Positions 1 to 11,260 are shown, counted from the first letter of the stretch. The stretch: DNA of 64,000 nt from Umbilicaria muhlenbergii (GCA_000611775.1 KK106981.1:310001-374000); one strand, 5' to 3'. Numbers and translations: made by a program. The notes: generated by a model from the letters alone, not told the origin.

Positions 1-1520
1 ATGTAGCACCAGTCTATGTTCTATATGATTGTCAGCGATCAGTCCTTTTCCAGAAACTCAGAGCATTGAGAGCCGACCTTCCACATCTTCTTTGCTATCA
101 GCGCCACTTCTGTAGATCCAGAAAGATAGTATGAGAACGCTTCCATGCCCCACAAGGACAGGCAAATGCAGAGCGGGACCTCCACCACGAGCACAATGAC
201 ACAAGAAATCAATGCCGGACGAACAATTTCTTCCCCGAGCGGTCAGCCACAGCATGAAGTACGAGATACGAGTGCAAGGACGTTACCGGTGACCTCCTTT
301 CTCGAAGCTTTGGGCCTTCGCAAATTAACGCCAACCCGTGCTCGCCAGCGGCCCCAATTATGGCCCACAAACGCGAGCGTGGACGCTTCCAGAGCATTCA
401 CAGGCACCATGACCAGCCCCCACCGGATGGTGTTGAAAACCCCCCAAGCCGTGCCGTAACTCTCGCCCAGAGAAATGATCTTGCTGACCAGCCACAGATA
501 AAGCGAGTTCCGGACCGCGGACTCGGCGAAAGTATAAGCGGAGGGACGGGCAAGCACTTTGAAAGCTTTCCATCCCGGTCTGGCCGAGTCTTCTTCGATG
601 CCGCTGGACCGCCGTTGCATCTTCCGTGCGATGTAGATGAAATACGCCAGCCCGGCGAGTGCGGAACTCATGTCGCAAGCGAGCCTGATGAGGGCTTGGT
701 CGTTGATGGTCGGGGTCCAAGAGCCGACATGAAACTTGGAGATAATCAGCAAGTCGAGGATGATGTTGATGACGAAACTGGTCGAACTGATCAGCAGTGG
801 CACGTCGGGGTTGTCCAACGCCCTAGTGCAGTCCGAGACCGCCACTTGCATCGCAGAGGACAAGGCCGAAACCGACGAGATTTGCACATAGGTGATCGAC
901 GCCTCCCTGACTTGGGCGGGCACGAACGCCGCGGCCACTTGGTCCGCAGCGGCTATGAAGACTACCGTCATGATGGCCCCGAGCACCGTCTGCACGAGGA
1001 TCAGGGTGTAGGAAAGGCCGAGGCGAGAGGTCATGGTCCGCGTGGTTCTGTCCCCGATGATGAGCCATGCTGCCCTCGGGAGGCCGTCGTTCAGAACTTC
1101 CGTCACCACGCCGATGTAGGTGTAAATGTCAGTTGTGACCACTTGCTTGGGATCGATGTAGGCGATCCATAGCTTGCTGAGCGTGCCGTACAGTGCAGGG
1201 AGAAGAAAAGCAAAGAGGTTGAAGAACAAGGAGCCTTGATATCTGTTGAAGGATGTTAAGAAGGTGAGACCAAGGACGACGCTCTGTCTTGGACAAAACG
1301 CAAACAGAATGCAAACAGATCAGACGTACGTTTCACGGCTCAAGTACCGAGAATGTAAGCTTTGCAATCTGTGAAACTTCGGTCTGTCATTTGAACTGGT
1401 GTCAAGGGGATCGTTGGTCAGAGACTCGTGGACCGCAACTGCTGCATCAGTATCTTTTGCGGGAAGCATCATGTACTCGCGGTGAAGCAGGCTTGAAATT
1501 GTCCATGTTAGCTTGTTCAT
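1..1520 (-). CDS. MATE-family multidrug/toxic-compound efflux transporter, 3' end beyond window
   Basis: Polytopic membrane protein of the fungal MATE-like family (proton- or sodium-coupled export of organic compounds), probably plasma or vacuolar membrane. Coding order on the minus strand is exons 1520-1330, 1242-287, 229-78 and 20-<1, with introns of 87, 57 and 57 nt. All junctions keep frame and have GTACGT, GTAACG and GTCGGC donors. The ATG at 1520-1518 opens a hydrophilic leader of about 60 residues, then TM segments start ([15 protein letters not shown]). Family blocks visible: [53 protein letters not shown]. The last partial exon reads NIDWCY, which continues the family's MWK-(T/N)IDWCY block, so the gene runs off the left edge. 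The third intron has a weak donor (GTCGGC), supported mainly by homology. Substrate cannot be deduced. Confidence 0.85.
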
Positions 1521-1774
1521 AGCAAGACTATGTATGTGCCAGTCTTCGTTGCTTTTATTCTATTGGGACCTCGTTGCCTTCAGAGCGGGGAAGCTTATCA
1601 ACAAGCTGTGGTGCTACCACGTAGTCACACCCACATTGATTCACTGTGTCGTACAGACAGACAGTCCCCATGTAGAGATTGTTCTGTTAGCCAATCAGAA
1701 TACACAAGATGCCCTGCTGTCTCACAATGCTCCATTAGTCATTCATCTATTCATAAGGCTGACGAACCCTGCCA

Positions 1775-2800
1775 ATGTCAGACCATCACAGAACGAACTC
1801 TCCAAACGCGGAGCCCACCATCGCTACGTGATGATGAAGGACTGAAGCTGATGGTGTTATGTCCATGTGTCCGAGCGCCCTCCAGGCGTTGCAGACTGGA
1901 TGGACAATTTGCACGACGTCCAACGAAAATCTCAACAACCCGATCGGGAGGTGCTCCAAGAAGAAGGGAGCGCTCATCACCATGAACTTCATCTGATTGT
2001 GGTATACCTTATTCACAATGCATCCGGGGGCCCTCCCGTCCCCGAGAACCAGTCGCGACGTCCGACGAAAATCTCAAGCACCCGATCGGGATTAGCTCCC
2101 ATCACCATCACTGCATGGTGGTGAACGAGCAGACTCGAGCGCCGTACGTCCTGGACGCCCCTCTACAGATGGAATGTCGAAGGTAGTCCGTAGAACCTTT
2201 ATGGTAGTCCCTCCACACGACGTCCGACGAGAATCCCCAAGTAACCTCCCCGATCAAGACAGCCTCCCACAAGGCGGACCTCATCATCGCTGCGTGATGA
2301 TGAGTCCATTGTTGACAGGACCTCGAGTGTACATCCTCAGCCCCCCGGAGGACCTCCCCAGTGTACCACCCCACAAATGCAAAACCACGACGTCCGACGC
2401 GAAACTCGCACTCCCGATCCGGACTCACCTCCCCATCCAGCCCCCACCTCCCAGCTCTCCCGTCGAACGTCGTAGCATTTCCGTCACTTCCTTTAAACTA
2501 CGCCAGAAAGCACCACTGCGGTCCAACGAAGATCTCAACTGACCCGATGAGGATATCCCCCCTCCTCGTCACCACACAGCGGTGAGAGCGGACTAGGCGG
2601 TTGCAGCACAGCATAAGGGTAACCATGAAGCACATATGACATGGAGGCCCTCCCGAGGTTCAAACCGGGGATGGACACTCCACGACGTCCGATGAGAAAC
2701 CCGCATGTGCTCGATACGGACTGGTCTTCCCTAATCGGGCCGGAAAGCAGTGGACGAGCTTAGCGTACCAGATTCCCCGTCGGACGTCGTGGAGTTTTAA
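1775..2800. repeat. Degenerate tandem repeat, unit about 155 bp
   Basis: The core CGACGTCCRACGARAATCTC followed by a CCCGATCGGGA-like block recurs at 1914, 2056, 2218, 2388, about 2518 and 2683, spacings 130-170 bp. The copies at 1914 and 2056 match at about 33 of 36 positions. A second block, CATCGCTRCGTGATGATGA, lies at 1819 and 2285, 466 bp apart, three times about 155. An inverted copy of the core is at 2779-2793. ORFs crossing the array look accidental, and I assign no gene to 1521-3213. Confidence 0.7.
2681..2793. repeat. Inverted pair of the array core motif
   Basis: CCACGACGTCCGA at 2680-2692 is matched by its reverse complement TCGGACGTCGTGG at 2781-2793, a perfect 13-bp inverted repeat about 90 bp apart at the right end of the tandem array. 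The core GACGTC is itself palindromic. Confidence 0.6.
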
Positions 2801-3213
2801 TCGCCGCGGAAAAGCACTGGAGGGTCCCCCCGGGGAATTTGGCCCCCATACTGGCCTGACATGGGAGTGTAACTGCACCACTTCAGGCCAATTGGGACCG
2901 ATACACTCAAAGCAACATCTGAAAGCTTCAACTAAGACAACTTGGTACTGGAAAATCTAATTAGTAGGGTACCTACTTTCAGCACATTGATGCCGTAACA
3001 AACATCAGCCGTGATACAACAGAATACCATCATGCATGCACGCTTCGTAAAACAGCCAAGCTCCAGACAGATACTCCAACATGCCCTGCCTCTGATGCAA
3101 GCACGCCCCCAGCGCCGGTCTTCACGACTCTTTCAATACGTACGACAAGATAGGACAGATTCGAGCGACCCGTATTCACAACCTTCTCCCCCGCCCAACC
3201 CCCATCTCGAAAA

Positions 3214-4059
3214 TCAATCCTCCCCCAAACTCTCCCGCACGCACTTGCGACACCGTTTCCGAAACTCCTTGGTATCCTCCCGCCACAACCTGGCCGCCTC
3301 CACGTTCGCGGGGCTCTCGTCGTTGGGACTGCTGAGCATGCTGATGACGGAGAGGATGATGGTTTCGGGTGTTTGGACCGGCGACCAGCGCTCGGCGGCA
3401 GATTCGTAGCCGTATTTGTCTTCTTCGGGCGGGTGGAGGATCGACTGGCGAGGGCAGTGCGTCAGTGCGACGTGTACGAAGCCAAAGGGAAGAGGGATTC
3501 ATTACAATGCAGACTTCGCCAGAGGGGTAGACTACAGAGACTCGATCAGCGGTTGTCGATGTGTCTAGGGAGAGGGAATGGATGAAGGAAGGAGGCTGTA
3601 CCGTTCGGGTGAAAGATGGGCGTTTGAAACTTCATTTTCGGCGGCAAATGTGGATATTCCGGCGGAAAGGTCAGATGGGCGCGAAAGAAGCCTCCTAGAA
3701 CAAATAAGTTCTCCCAATCAGCAACACATAACATCGGACCCCCCCCAGTAGCTTTGCCTCACTCCTTCCGCGACCCAAATCCCTGTAAGCACCCCGTCCG
3801 CTGCCACAACAGCAATACGAAACGGTGATTTGATACTCTGGCGAAAGTGGTCGGTGCCAAACGGCCGGGGTATGGGTTATAGTTTCTGGGGACCACACGT
3901 ACCGCCGTAGAATTTGCAGTCGTCGGATATCATCAGCATCACCTCCCACTCGAACACGTTGTTGTCCACCAGGCCGCACGATATGCCGGGGATGTCTTTG
4001 TCGCTCTGCATCTGCTTCAGCTGGCGGCCGAGGAGCCCCGCGGCTGCTGAGGTCGCCAT
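3214..4059 (-). CDS. Ubiquitin-conjugating enzyme E2, UBE2G1/Ubc15 type
   Basis: E2 enzyme that carries ubiquitin as a thioester on its catalytic cysteine; relatives act with ER and cytosolic RING ligases. Four exons: 4059-3903, 3694-3602, 3531-3506 (26 nt) and 3444-3214, giving 168 residues, the usual size of a single UBC fold. Visible landmarks: FEWEVMLMISDD near residue 35, HLTFPPEYPHLPPKMKF, HPN followed by GEVCISILHPPEEDKYGYE with the catalytic Cys in GEVCI and the long acidic loop insertion typical of UBE2G enzymes, then ERWSPVQTPETIILSVISML and SSPNDESPANVEAA. The KYGYE/ESPAN wording fits UBE2G1 (S. pombe Ubc15) better than UBE2G2/Ubc7. The catalytic motif is assembled across two introns, so the ends of exon 3 matter; donors GTACAG and GTAATG and acceptors TAG/CAG all keep frame. 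Confidence 0.92.
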
Positions 4060-4690
4060 TGGGGAGGGTGGCGGTTCGGAGGTCTGGAAAGAGTCGGGGG
4101 ATGGTGGAGGAGTGGTATAAGTGGTGTGAGGGGCGAAGGGAGGATGATCAAAAGGAAATATGCGTGTGTTGTCAAGTTCTGCAGGGTCGGGATGGTGGGA
4201 CAGTGGCGGATCGTGTTTGTTGGCTGGTCACACACAGATTGGAGGCAGATCTGTACGCAAACACGATGGGCGATTGTACGGGGACACTGGGGAGGGTGTG
4301 AGCAAGATACGGGAGTTTGGAGGGGCGGAGAGGCGCCTCTGCCGATGCCGGAAATTCGGCTCGAACTCGGCGGATATCTTGACTCTCGCTCGGGAGCAAC
4401 CGACGGCTAGCTTTGAGTCAAAACCCTAATCGTGTCATACCTCCCGTCACAATGCTTTTACAGAGAACATGAAAGCCCCATCTGGAGTAGGCGTTACTCC
4501 AAAACTTTCTATCTCTCTACTCTGAAGGTTGGCATCTGAAGGTTGGCGGATAGGAAATAGACTGTACATGCTCGGAGCCAATGCTCAATGCCCAATGCCA
4601 ATCCTATCCCTGAAGCTTTCTGGGACGTTCAACCGGACATCGATATGGTATAGCAGTACAAGTACATCTATCTGTAAGTAACTCTACAGC
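4060..4690. other. Intergenic, no gene seen
   Basis: About 630 bp between the 5' end of the E2 gene and the 3' end of the permease, both on the minus strand, so it should hold the E2 promoter and the permease 3' UTR. Short plus-strand ORFs here look like chance. Confidence 0.5.
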
Positions 4691-6644
4691 TCAAATGTTT
4701 TTCGGCCTGTTGTGATTGACCCTGTTTCTTGCATCATAAACCTGGTCTTCCAATTCCCCCCTTCCAAAAGCCCCCTCTGGCAGATCGTCCTCATCTGCAA
4801 ATTTGGCATTGTCTTGTGCCGAAATTGGGTCCTTGGCATAACCATTGGTACCGGATACATGACTTCCTGCCCCTGCAATTGGGATGCCGACTGTCTCTCC
4901 ATTTGCCAGATCATCGAGATTAATACGTGGACCTGTGAAGTTCTTCCGACCGTCCACAAACCAGGTGATAGTTGAGATGACAAGGACGATGAAGAAGGCA
5001 ACAATACAGTAGTCTGTTGACAGTCATCAGCAACAGCTTGGTATCAATCCTGCTGGACCACAACGGGCATGGAAGGGTATGCAGGCGATTGAAAAAGTAA
5101 AGAGCTGTGAAGGGAGACTTACTCATATTACTTCCTGTTACTGGCAGATCTGGAGGAAAGACAAACAGCACTGTCGTCACGATGACATATGCAAGGCCGA
5201 TCTGTCCCATGAGTATAAGCTTCAGATGCTTATCGGAAGAACAATCGGGAGGAGCATAGTGTTAGGAAATAACTAACCAGATTGGCGATCCAGCCAAGCG
5301 GCCCAGGCAAGACAAACGCTCGAGGTGGAAGCATTCTGCGCCCTCGGAGGCAGTTGATGGCAACAGGTATGCCGTACGATACTCCAAGGGCCACAACAGA
5401 TGCCGAAATGATAGCATTGAAAGCACTAGAGGATCCAAGGAAGATGCACCCAAAGATCACCACAAGAACGGTGGTAAGATAAAGCGCGTTCAACGGTAGT
5501 TCGAGGGTGGGATGGACTTTGGCAAGCCATCTGGATGCTGGAAGTCCGCCATCTCTAGCGAATGCGTAGGTCATACGACTGCTGGTAGTCATAATACTAA
5601 TTGTTGCGAAGAGGAGACAGATGAGGGGAAAGCTGTGTTGAATAGTCAGCACATATGCCTATGAGCATTTTGGGCAACATACATGAGAAGACAGATGGCA
5701 CCGGCTCGACTTTGAGTTGCGTTGAAGAAGATCTGTAACAGGGGTCCAGCGGTAGAAGTGATAACATCGTTCACATTTCCGGCAACGAAGAGCAGCACCG
5801 TCAAGAAGATAAACCCCGTGAAAGTTCCGATGCCAACACACGCAAGCATGATCTTAGGACCTTCGACAGAGGGGTTCGGGATTTCCTCGATCATGTGCGC
5901 AACAGCATCATACCCAGTCAAGCCAAGGCCCGCTTGAAGAAGCCCCAAGAGCCACGCAATACCATCAGGCCATCCCGTCTCGTTGATGAACTCCCGGAAA
6001 ACAAAGTCTGCGGGCGAGTAATCTGGTGATGCACACGCCAAAACGGTAATAGAGATAATGACGAACCCAGCGATAGACCAGGTGAATGCAGCCTTCGTAA
6101 TAATAGGAAGGGCCGAGTTCAGAAAGGCGTTGATAAGGAACGCCGCAAGGTTATATCCAATATAAATCAAAAACTGATGCCACCGCTGAGGCGAATAAGT
6201 CGGATTCATGAATCCAATAATGCCGATAATCAGCTGACTTCCCAAAAGCCCTCCGGACGCGACAAGCGCAATCCACCCCGACACGTTGATCCACCCGGTT
6301 ATCCACGACAGTATCGGCACCCACTTCTTCCAGCTAATGACCGCGACCCAATGATACTGCCCACCCGCCGTCGGATACGCGGAGAGGAACTCCGCCATGG
6401 AAGCCGCGAGGCACAGGTTGCAGACGCCGGCGGTGACGAGGCCCCAGATGACGGATGTGGGCCCGCCGCTGGGAAGAGCGAGCGACAAGCTAGCGGCCAA
6501 GGCGGTCCATGAGTTCAGGATCGCAAAGGCAAGGCCCAGCATGGCCAGCGGGGAGAAATTCCGGTGCAGTTCGGCTTTGTGGCCGAGCTGGGCGAGTTGC
6601 GCATCATCGTCCACCGTGCTGTTTGCTCTTGGACGCCTCTCCAT
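4691..6644 (-). CDS. Amino acid/choline permease of the APC superfamily
   Basis: Twelve-segment secondary transporter of the fungal ACT family (relatives of GABA permease Uga4 and choline permease Hnm1), expected at the plasma membrane. Exons 6644-5683, 5632-5278, 5219-5123, 5013-4691 give 578 residues, normal for the family. The first usable ATG opens MERRPRANSTVDDDA; an upstream in-frame extension begins with TTG, not ATG. Landmarks: HRNFSPLAMLGLAFAILNSW before TM1, YPTAGGQYHWVA, SRMTYAFARDGGLP, RAFVLPGPLGW and VLFVFPPDLPVTGSNMNYC, all signature stretches of the family. The soluble C-terminus is acidic and hydrophilic. The third intron (5220-5277) has a GTTAGT donor and CTGAAG acceptor and is the least certain junction. 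Substrate among choline, GABA or another amino acid is not deducible from sequence. Confidence 0.88.
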
Positions 6645-7499
6645 CGTGTCGTCGTCGCCCCGGTGAAGAGAAAGAGAAAGAGAGAGAGCCTTCAAGCGCG
6701 GCAAATGAGAGAATACGGAGAAAGACGCGGGAGAGGGACGGAGAGAAGGAGATCTGAAAATCAGCAGTCAGGAGTCTGACTGAGCCAGGATGCTGACCTG
6801 ACTCTTCCAGCCAGACTCGGCCCGACGAGGCGGTCGACACGGCCGCAAAACGTAAGCTGAGCCCTAGACGCTTTCCGTCCTGGCTCTCTGACTGGCCCAC
6901 GCTAAAGGTGAGATTAACCCGGGACGAGTCACATGTCTGGCCAGTGGGATCAGTGGTATGACATGCTTGAAAGTTTAGCGGGGACTGGGCCCAGTCTTTG
7001 GCGTTCACGCCCCCGAAGCTTGTGCGCACTTGGTACCCCGCATTTCTCGGCTTGATTACCGGATGCAAACGGATCAAACCCTTCTCCTTCTCCCCGGGTA
7101 ATCTGCTCGAAGCTAAGGTATCGACTTCCCCTTACTTCGGCGCTGGATCCAAATGTTGGGCGATTCGGTTAAGGGCAACTGCGCGAATTTGACATTGGCA
7201 GGCCGAGTTAATAGTTAATCCCAGGTTTCCTGGCTGGTGAGGAGGCCTTATCTGATCGTTGGCTCTTATCAATCAATCCCGAGTCGCTAAGCGGTGTTTG
7301 CATATTTCCCCGAGACAGTGAAGTGCCATTGAAGTGCCAGTGAAGTGCATCCTTTACATTTCACTTCATCAACACTCCTCCATATTACACTTCAACAACA
7401 TACCCTTTGTAAGCATCATTTTGTTCCTTCCTAAGAATCTCCCATCGTCAACAAACCCCCATCCCTCAATCCATACACCCAGCGAGCTCCTACCCCACC
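6645..7499. promoter_or_regulatory. Divergent intergenic/promoter region
   Basis: 855 bp separating the permease ATG (minus) from the dehydrogenase ATG (plus); it must carry both promoters. The dehydrogenase-proximal part holds the 11-bp repeat array and two inverted CACTTCA elements. A short CT/GA-rich tract (6665-6750) lies just upstream of the permease start. Confidence 0.55.
7319..7351 (+). repeat. Three tandem 11-bp repeats, TGAAGTGCCAK
   Basis: TGAAGTGCCAT, TGAAGTGCCAG and TGAAGTGCATC begin at 7319, 7330 and 7341, exactly 11 bp apart, 150-180 bp before the dehydrogenase ATG. The reverse complement of the 7-bp core, CACTTCA, follows at 7362 and 7388. A helical-phase array like this is a plausible activator or repressor site; that role is inference. 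Confidence 0.6.
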
Positions 7500-8630
7500 A
7501 TGTCTCCCACCCCCCACTACCGCATCGCCTCCATCCCCGCCGACGGCATCGGCCCCGAAGTCATCAGCGCCGCCATCGAAGTCGTCACCGTCCTCGCCGC
7601 CACCCTCAAAACCTTCACCATCGAATTCACCCACCTCCCCTGGGGCACCGCCTACTACAAACAGCACGGCCGCTACATCCCCCCCGACGCCCTCGACACC
7701 CTCCGCTCCTTCGACGCCGGCCTCTTCGGCTCCGTCGGCGCTCCCGACGTCCCCGACCACATCTCGCTCTGGGGCCTCCTCCTCGCCATCCGCGGCCCCA
7801 TGCAGCTCTACGCCAACGTTCGCCCCGTCAGGACGTTCCCAGGGATCAAATCCCCGCTGACGACGGTCGATCCGGCCAAGGGGATCGACTGGGTCATCGT
7901 GCGCGAGAATAGCGAGGGCGAATACTCGGGCCAAGGCGGCCGGTCGCATCTGCATCAGCCGTGGGAAACCGCGACCGAAGTCGCTATCTTCACGCGTGTC
8001 GCCATCGAGCGCATCATGCGATTCGCGTTCGAGGCGGCGCAGGCGAGACCCAGGAAACTGTTGACGGTTGTGACCAAGAGCAATAGTATGCGCAATGGGA
8101 TGGTGCTGTGGGACGAGGTCGCCGCGGAGGTGGCCAAGGACTTTCCGGATGTCAAGTGGGATAAGATGCTCGTGGACGCCATGACGGTACGAATGGTTGC
8201 GAAGCCCAACTCGATCGATACTGTCGTTGGCACGAACCTACACATGGATATTCTCTCCGACCTCGCTGCGGCACTGGCCGGCTCGATCGGTATTGCGGCT
8301 TCTAGCAACCTTGATCCGACGAGGAAGAACCCGAGTCTGTTTGAGCCGGTGCATGGCAGTGCGTTTGATATTACCGGGAAGGGCGTGGCCAATCCGGTTG
8401 CGGCGTTCTGGTCCGCGGCCGAGATGTTGAAGTGGGTCGGGAAGGGAAAGGCGGGCGCGGACTTGGGCGAGAAGGGAGGCGCCGGTGAGGAGGCGGCAGA
8501 GGTGTTGATGAAGTGTATTGAGCGAGTTTGCGCCGCAGGGGTTATGACGGCAGACCTTGGTGGGAAAGAGGACACGAAGGGAGTTACCAAGGCGGTGTGT
8601 GACGAGATTCGAAAGACTGCTTCAGAGTGA
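7500..8630 (+). CDS. Tartrate/D-malate dehydrogenase-type beta-decarboxylating dehydrogenase
   Basis: NAD-dependent oxidative decarboxylation of a 2-hydroxy diacid (tartrate, D-malate or 3-isopropylmalate-like), cytosolic as no targeting peptide is evident. Single exon, 376 residues, typical length. IPADGIGPEV is the N-terminal dinucleotide-proximal motif; HISLWGLLLAIRGPMQLYANVRPVR holds the Arg cluster that grips the substrate in the tartrate dehydrogenase branch; VRENSEGEYSGQGGR carries the Tyr; and DLAAALAGSIGIAASSNLDP plus SLFEPVHGSAFDITGKGVANP is the family signature. The tartrate/D-malate branch is favoured over LeuB because of LWGLLLAIRGPMQLYANVRP and YSGQGGR. ATG at 7500 sits directly before the first conserved strand. 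The 5' half has strongly C-ending codons. It converges with the PCI gene, the stops being only 46 bp apart. Confidence 0.88.
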   Translation: MSPTPHYRIASIPADGIGPEVISAAIEVVTVLAATLKTFTIEFTHLPWGTAYYKQHGRYIPPDALDTLRSFDAGLFGSVGAPDVPDHISLWGLLLAIRGPMQLYANVRPVRTFPGIKSPLTTVDPAKGIDWVIVRENSEGEYSGQGGRSHLHQPWETATEVAIFTRVAIERIMRFAFEAAQARPRKLLTVVTKSNSMRNGMVLWDEVAAEVAKDFPDVKWDKMLVDAMTVRMVAKPNSIDTVVGTNLHMDILSDLAAALAGSIGIAASSNLDPTRKNPSLFEPVHGSAFDITGKGVANPVAAFWSAAEMLKWVGKGKAGADLGEKGGAGEEAAEVLMKCIERVCAAGVMTADLGGKEDTKGVTKAVCDEIRKTASE

Positions 8631-8676
8631 CCAGACCAAATTCGAGAGACTGCTCCCTAGAGACAGTACCAATACT

Positions 8677-10475
8677 TCATCCTGGCGCAGCCCCCGCAGG
8701 CCTGGCTCCACTGAGATTGACGACCATACCTGGCCCGACCTTCCTTGCTAGTCCACCAGTCATAGCACCGTTCTTCTCCTCTTTAACCCAGCCTGGCACC
8801 TCATCGTTTGCTTTACTCCTAATAGTCTCCCAGACATTCGGAAAGCCCGCCTGTAAGGCACCTTTGGTTTTCGCACCCATAATTGCAAAGCGTAAGAGTC
8901 TGTGGCTGATGTAGCCGTGTAGAAGACCTTGCTCAATTAGTGAGGAGACCACCGACTCGGTCGTCGCCATTGTGGGCAGGTCCGGGCCAGTGGGTTCCAC
9001 AGCGCCTCGGAGATCTGGATCTACGTAGCCTCCTGTCTCTTCTTCTCTGTTTGTGGTACTGCTTGCGGCGTTCTGTATCAAAAATATCGAATTGGTGTGA
9101 GTATGACCGTTACGTAGGGAGTTGCCATTAGTGAGGCTAGCTTCTGGTTTGAATTTTCGCTTCTCCAGGAAGATGCTCAGGGTGAGAAGGTCATCAAGAT
9201 CCAGCGTCGGTGCTCTCTGACTGCCATCCCCCTGAGCACCTCCTTGGGTACCCGAAAGCAGAAACGTTTTCCGAGCCAGAGAACGCCAGACCAAGACCTC
9301 ACATCGATTACGCAGTTGTAAGAGGATCCGGCGGCGTAGGAACCAGTCTGCATTGTCGTTGTCCAGGCTCAGCAGACTTCTGAACGTTGCCAAATCTCCT
9401 CTTACAATGGCATGGCAGATCGGAAGAAACCTATCACCTAGCCCTTCTGCTTCGAGACGCTGGAGAAGTCGAGCGGACGGAAAGCGGCCAAGGATGATAT
9501 TGGAAGCGATTAGGTAAACCAATATAAGGCGACGTTGCTTGAGACAACGAGCATGACACTGATCATACGCGGCTTGCAGTGCAAGTTGGGCACGGTAAAA
9601 GTGGTTGTTGGCAAACAGATAGCGACCAAGGTAGTAAAGAAACGTGACACGTTGGGCAGCAGGGAAGAGCGCAAGTGGGGGAGACTGCTGGTAGATGTTG
9701 CCGAAGATCTGCTCAGCGTTACGGATCTTCTTGCAATGAAAGAACAGCTTTAGGCATATATTGGCAGTCAGATAGATACCAATCCTCTTGCCTTCTGGCT
9801 TCCCGTTGGAATCGATGCCGTGGGCGTTTCCGCTTCGTTCGCTCAGGCACTTCTTGAATGCTTCGCGGATTACGTTAGCGGAGCTCTCGACAAGAGTCAC
9901 TCGCTCCCCAGCTTCTTCACTTCCTGCGACGGACTCTCTGCGAGTCAAATGGGCTGTTAGATCTGGTCTCTTGTCTAATCCAATGGCTAGTCTAGCAAGT
10001 GTACGTGATAGGGAAATGACCGTTGGTAGGATAACGCCCCCCATGGATGCATCACTGAGTGCAAGAATGCATTGGCTAAATCACATGTCAGCCCTCAATC
10101 TCGGATTAGCCCAAAAAAGCAAGGGGCGTACTTGAGGAGAGCCTTCAGCATGTCATGGGTCTCCACCAGATGGTCGACGTTCACATCTCTTAGGAAGGCG
10201 AAATACTGAACCAGAAATGAGATGAACGCCGTCCACGATCCTCCTTCATCCCCTTCCTCATCTTCAGGAAGCAGAGCCTTACATTTCGCCTCCAAAGCAT
10301 CCTGATTGCTGGCAGGAAAGGTTTGCCGTAGCTCGTTGACGATGATATTGTATAGAGGAGGCAAAGGAGGCTCGAGGATCAAGTAGTCTTGTAGCTGGGC
10401 CCCATTCTTCTCCCGTAGGATCCTCGCCACTTCACCGAGAAACTTGTCTATAGTAGGTGTCGACATTTCGAGCAT
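8677..10475 (-). CDS. PCI-domain protein, Thp1/PCID2 (Csn12-like) type
   Basis: Probable TREX-2 subunit coupling transcription to mRNA export, or a Csn12-like PCI scaffold; acts in the nucleus. Exons 10475-10132 and 10075-8677 give 580 residues; the 56-nt intron has a GTACGC donor and TTTAG acceptor. Landmarks: DYLILEPPLPPLYN near residue 30, GVILPTVISLSRTLARLAIGLDKRP, then the helical PCI part with KRIGIYLTANICLKLFFHC, AAQRVTFLYYLGRYLFANNHFYRAQ and CLKQRRLILVYLIASNIILGR, followed by the winged-helix region LARKTFLL and VVSSLIEQGLLHGYISH. That last motif is the nucleic-acid or partner-binding winged helix. A charged, low-complexity insert interrupts the C-terminal third. A second ATG three codons downstream of the first (10466) is an alternative start. 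Thp1/PCID2 versus Csn12 cannot be settled by eye. Confidence 0.82.
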
Positions 10476-11260
10476 TCAATGACTCGACCTTGAAGCTTAG
10501 ACTGGTATGACCAGTCACAGCTGGAAATATAAAAGCCGAGAACAACCGCCAAGGAATTGAGTGCCATACAATGCAAGATCGGAGAGCAAAGCAAGTAGAT
10601 GGTGCCGTTCCCTTCAAAAGCAAGACGATTCCATAGTCTGCTGTGCGCCTTTAACGCACTCTAGGAGTTGAATAATATTGAAGCTTTGGGGGATGTTGCT
10701 CTGGATTGTGCCTCTGTACCCCTTTCGGGGGTTGACTGGCAGCCCCATAAGGCTGAGACGAGACAAAATAACTTAAAGCAGGAATTTTAGCGAATGGTAA
10801 TTTCTTGCTGGCATCTGATTATTACTCCCAGCAGGTTTTCATCTGGTCTGACTGTCGAGGCACAGCCTCGCATGTGGATTCGACTACTTAGTGTGATGAG
10901 TTCACTAAAGCCAAAAGGGATGGGCATAAATATCCCGACGCAACTTCAGCCCAAAAGAACAAACGGGAAAGTGATACCGCTAGGGTCAAAAGAAGTATTG
11001 GAAATTGCCTTGAATATTCACCTCAGACGTAGCGAATACGTCCTTGCTTCCACTCAATCGAGACTTCCACAAAGTTCACACATATTCATTCATTCCAGGG
11101 TTAGATTTAGATTTACTAATCAGTTGAGGTGGCTGCACAACGTTTACGTTATTCACAGCCCTCTGCAACAGAAGAGCTCCTGGAGAGCCTTCATAGTCTG
11201 CTTGAACTGAAGAGCACAAATAATCGCCAACGCCAGCATCAAGGTAACGACCTCATGGAT
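10476..11260. other. Intergenic, no gene seen
   Basis: 785 bp upstream of the PCI gene and downstream of the chitinase gene. I see no conserved coding signal; the short plus-strand ORF at 10794-11210 has no recognisable features. Confidence 0.45.

Noticed and set aside
2655-2680. tRNA B-box-like GAGGTTCAAACCGGG
   Set aside because: The flanking bases cannot form a T-arm stem and no acceptor or anticodon arm is present.
1775-2800. CRISPR-like repeat array
   Set aside because: Eukaryotic genome, long degenerate units, no constant short repeat/spacer structure and no cas genes.
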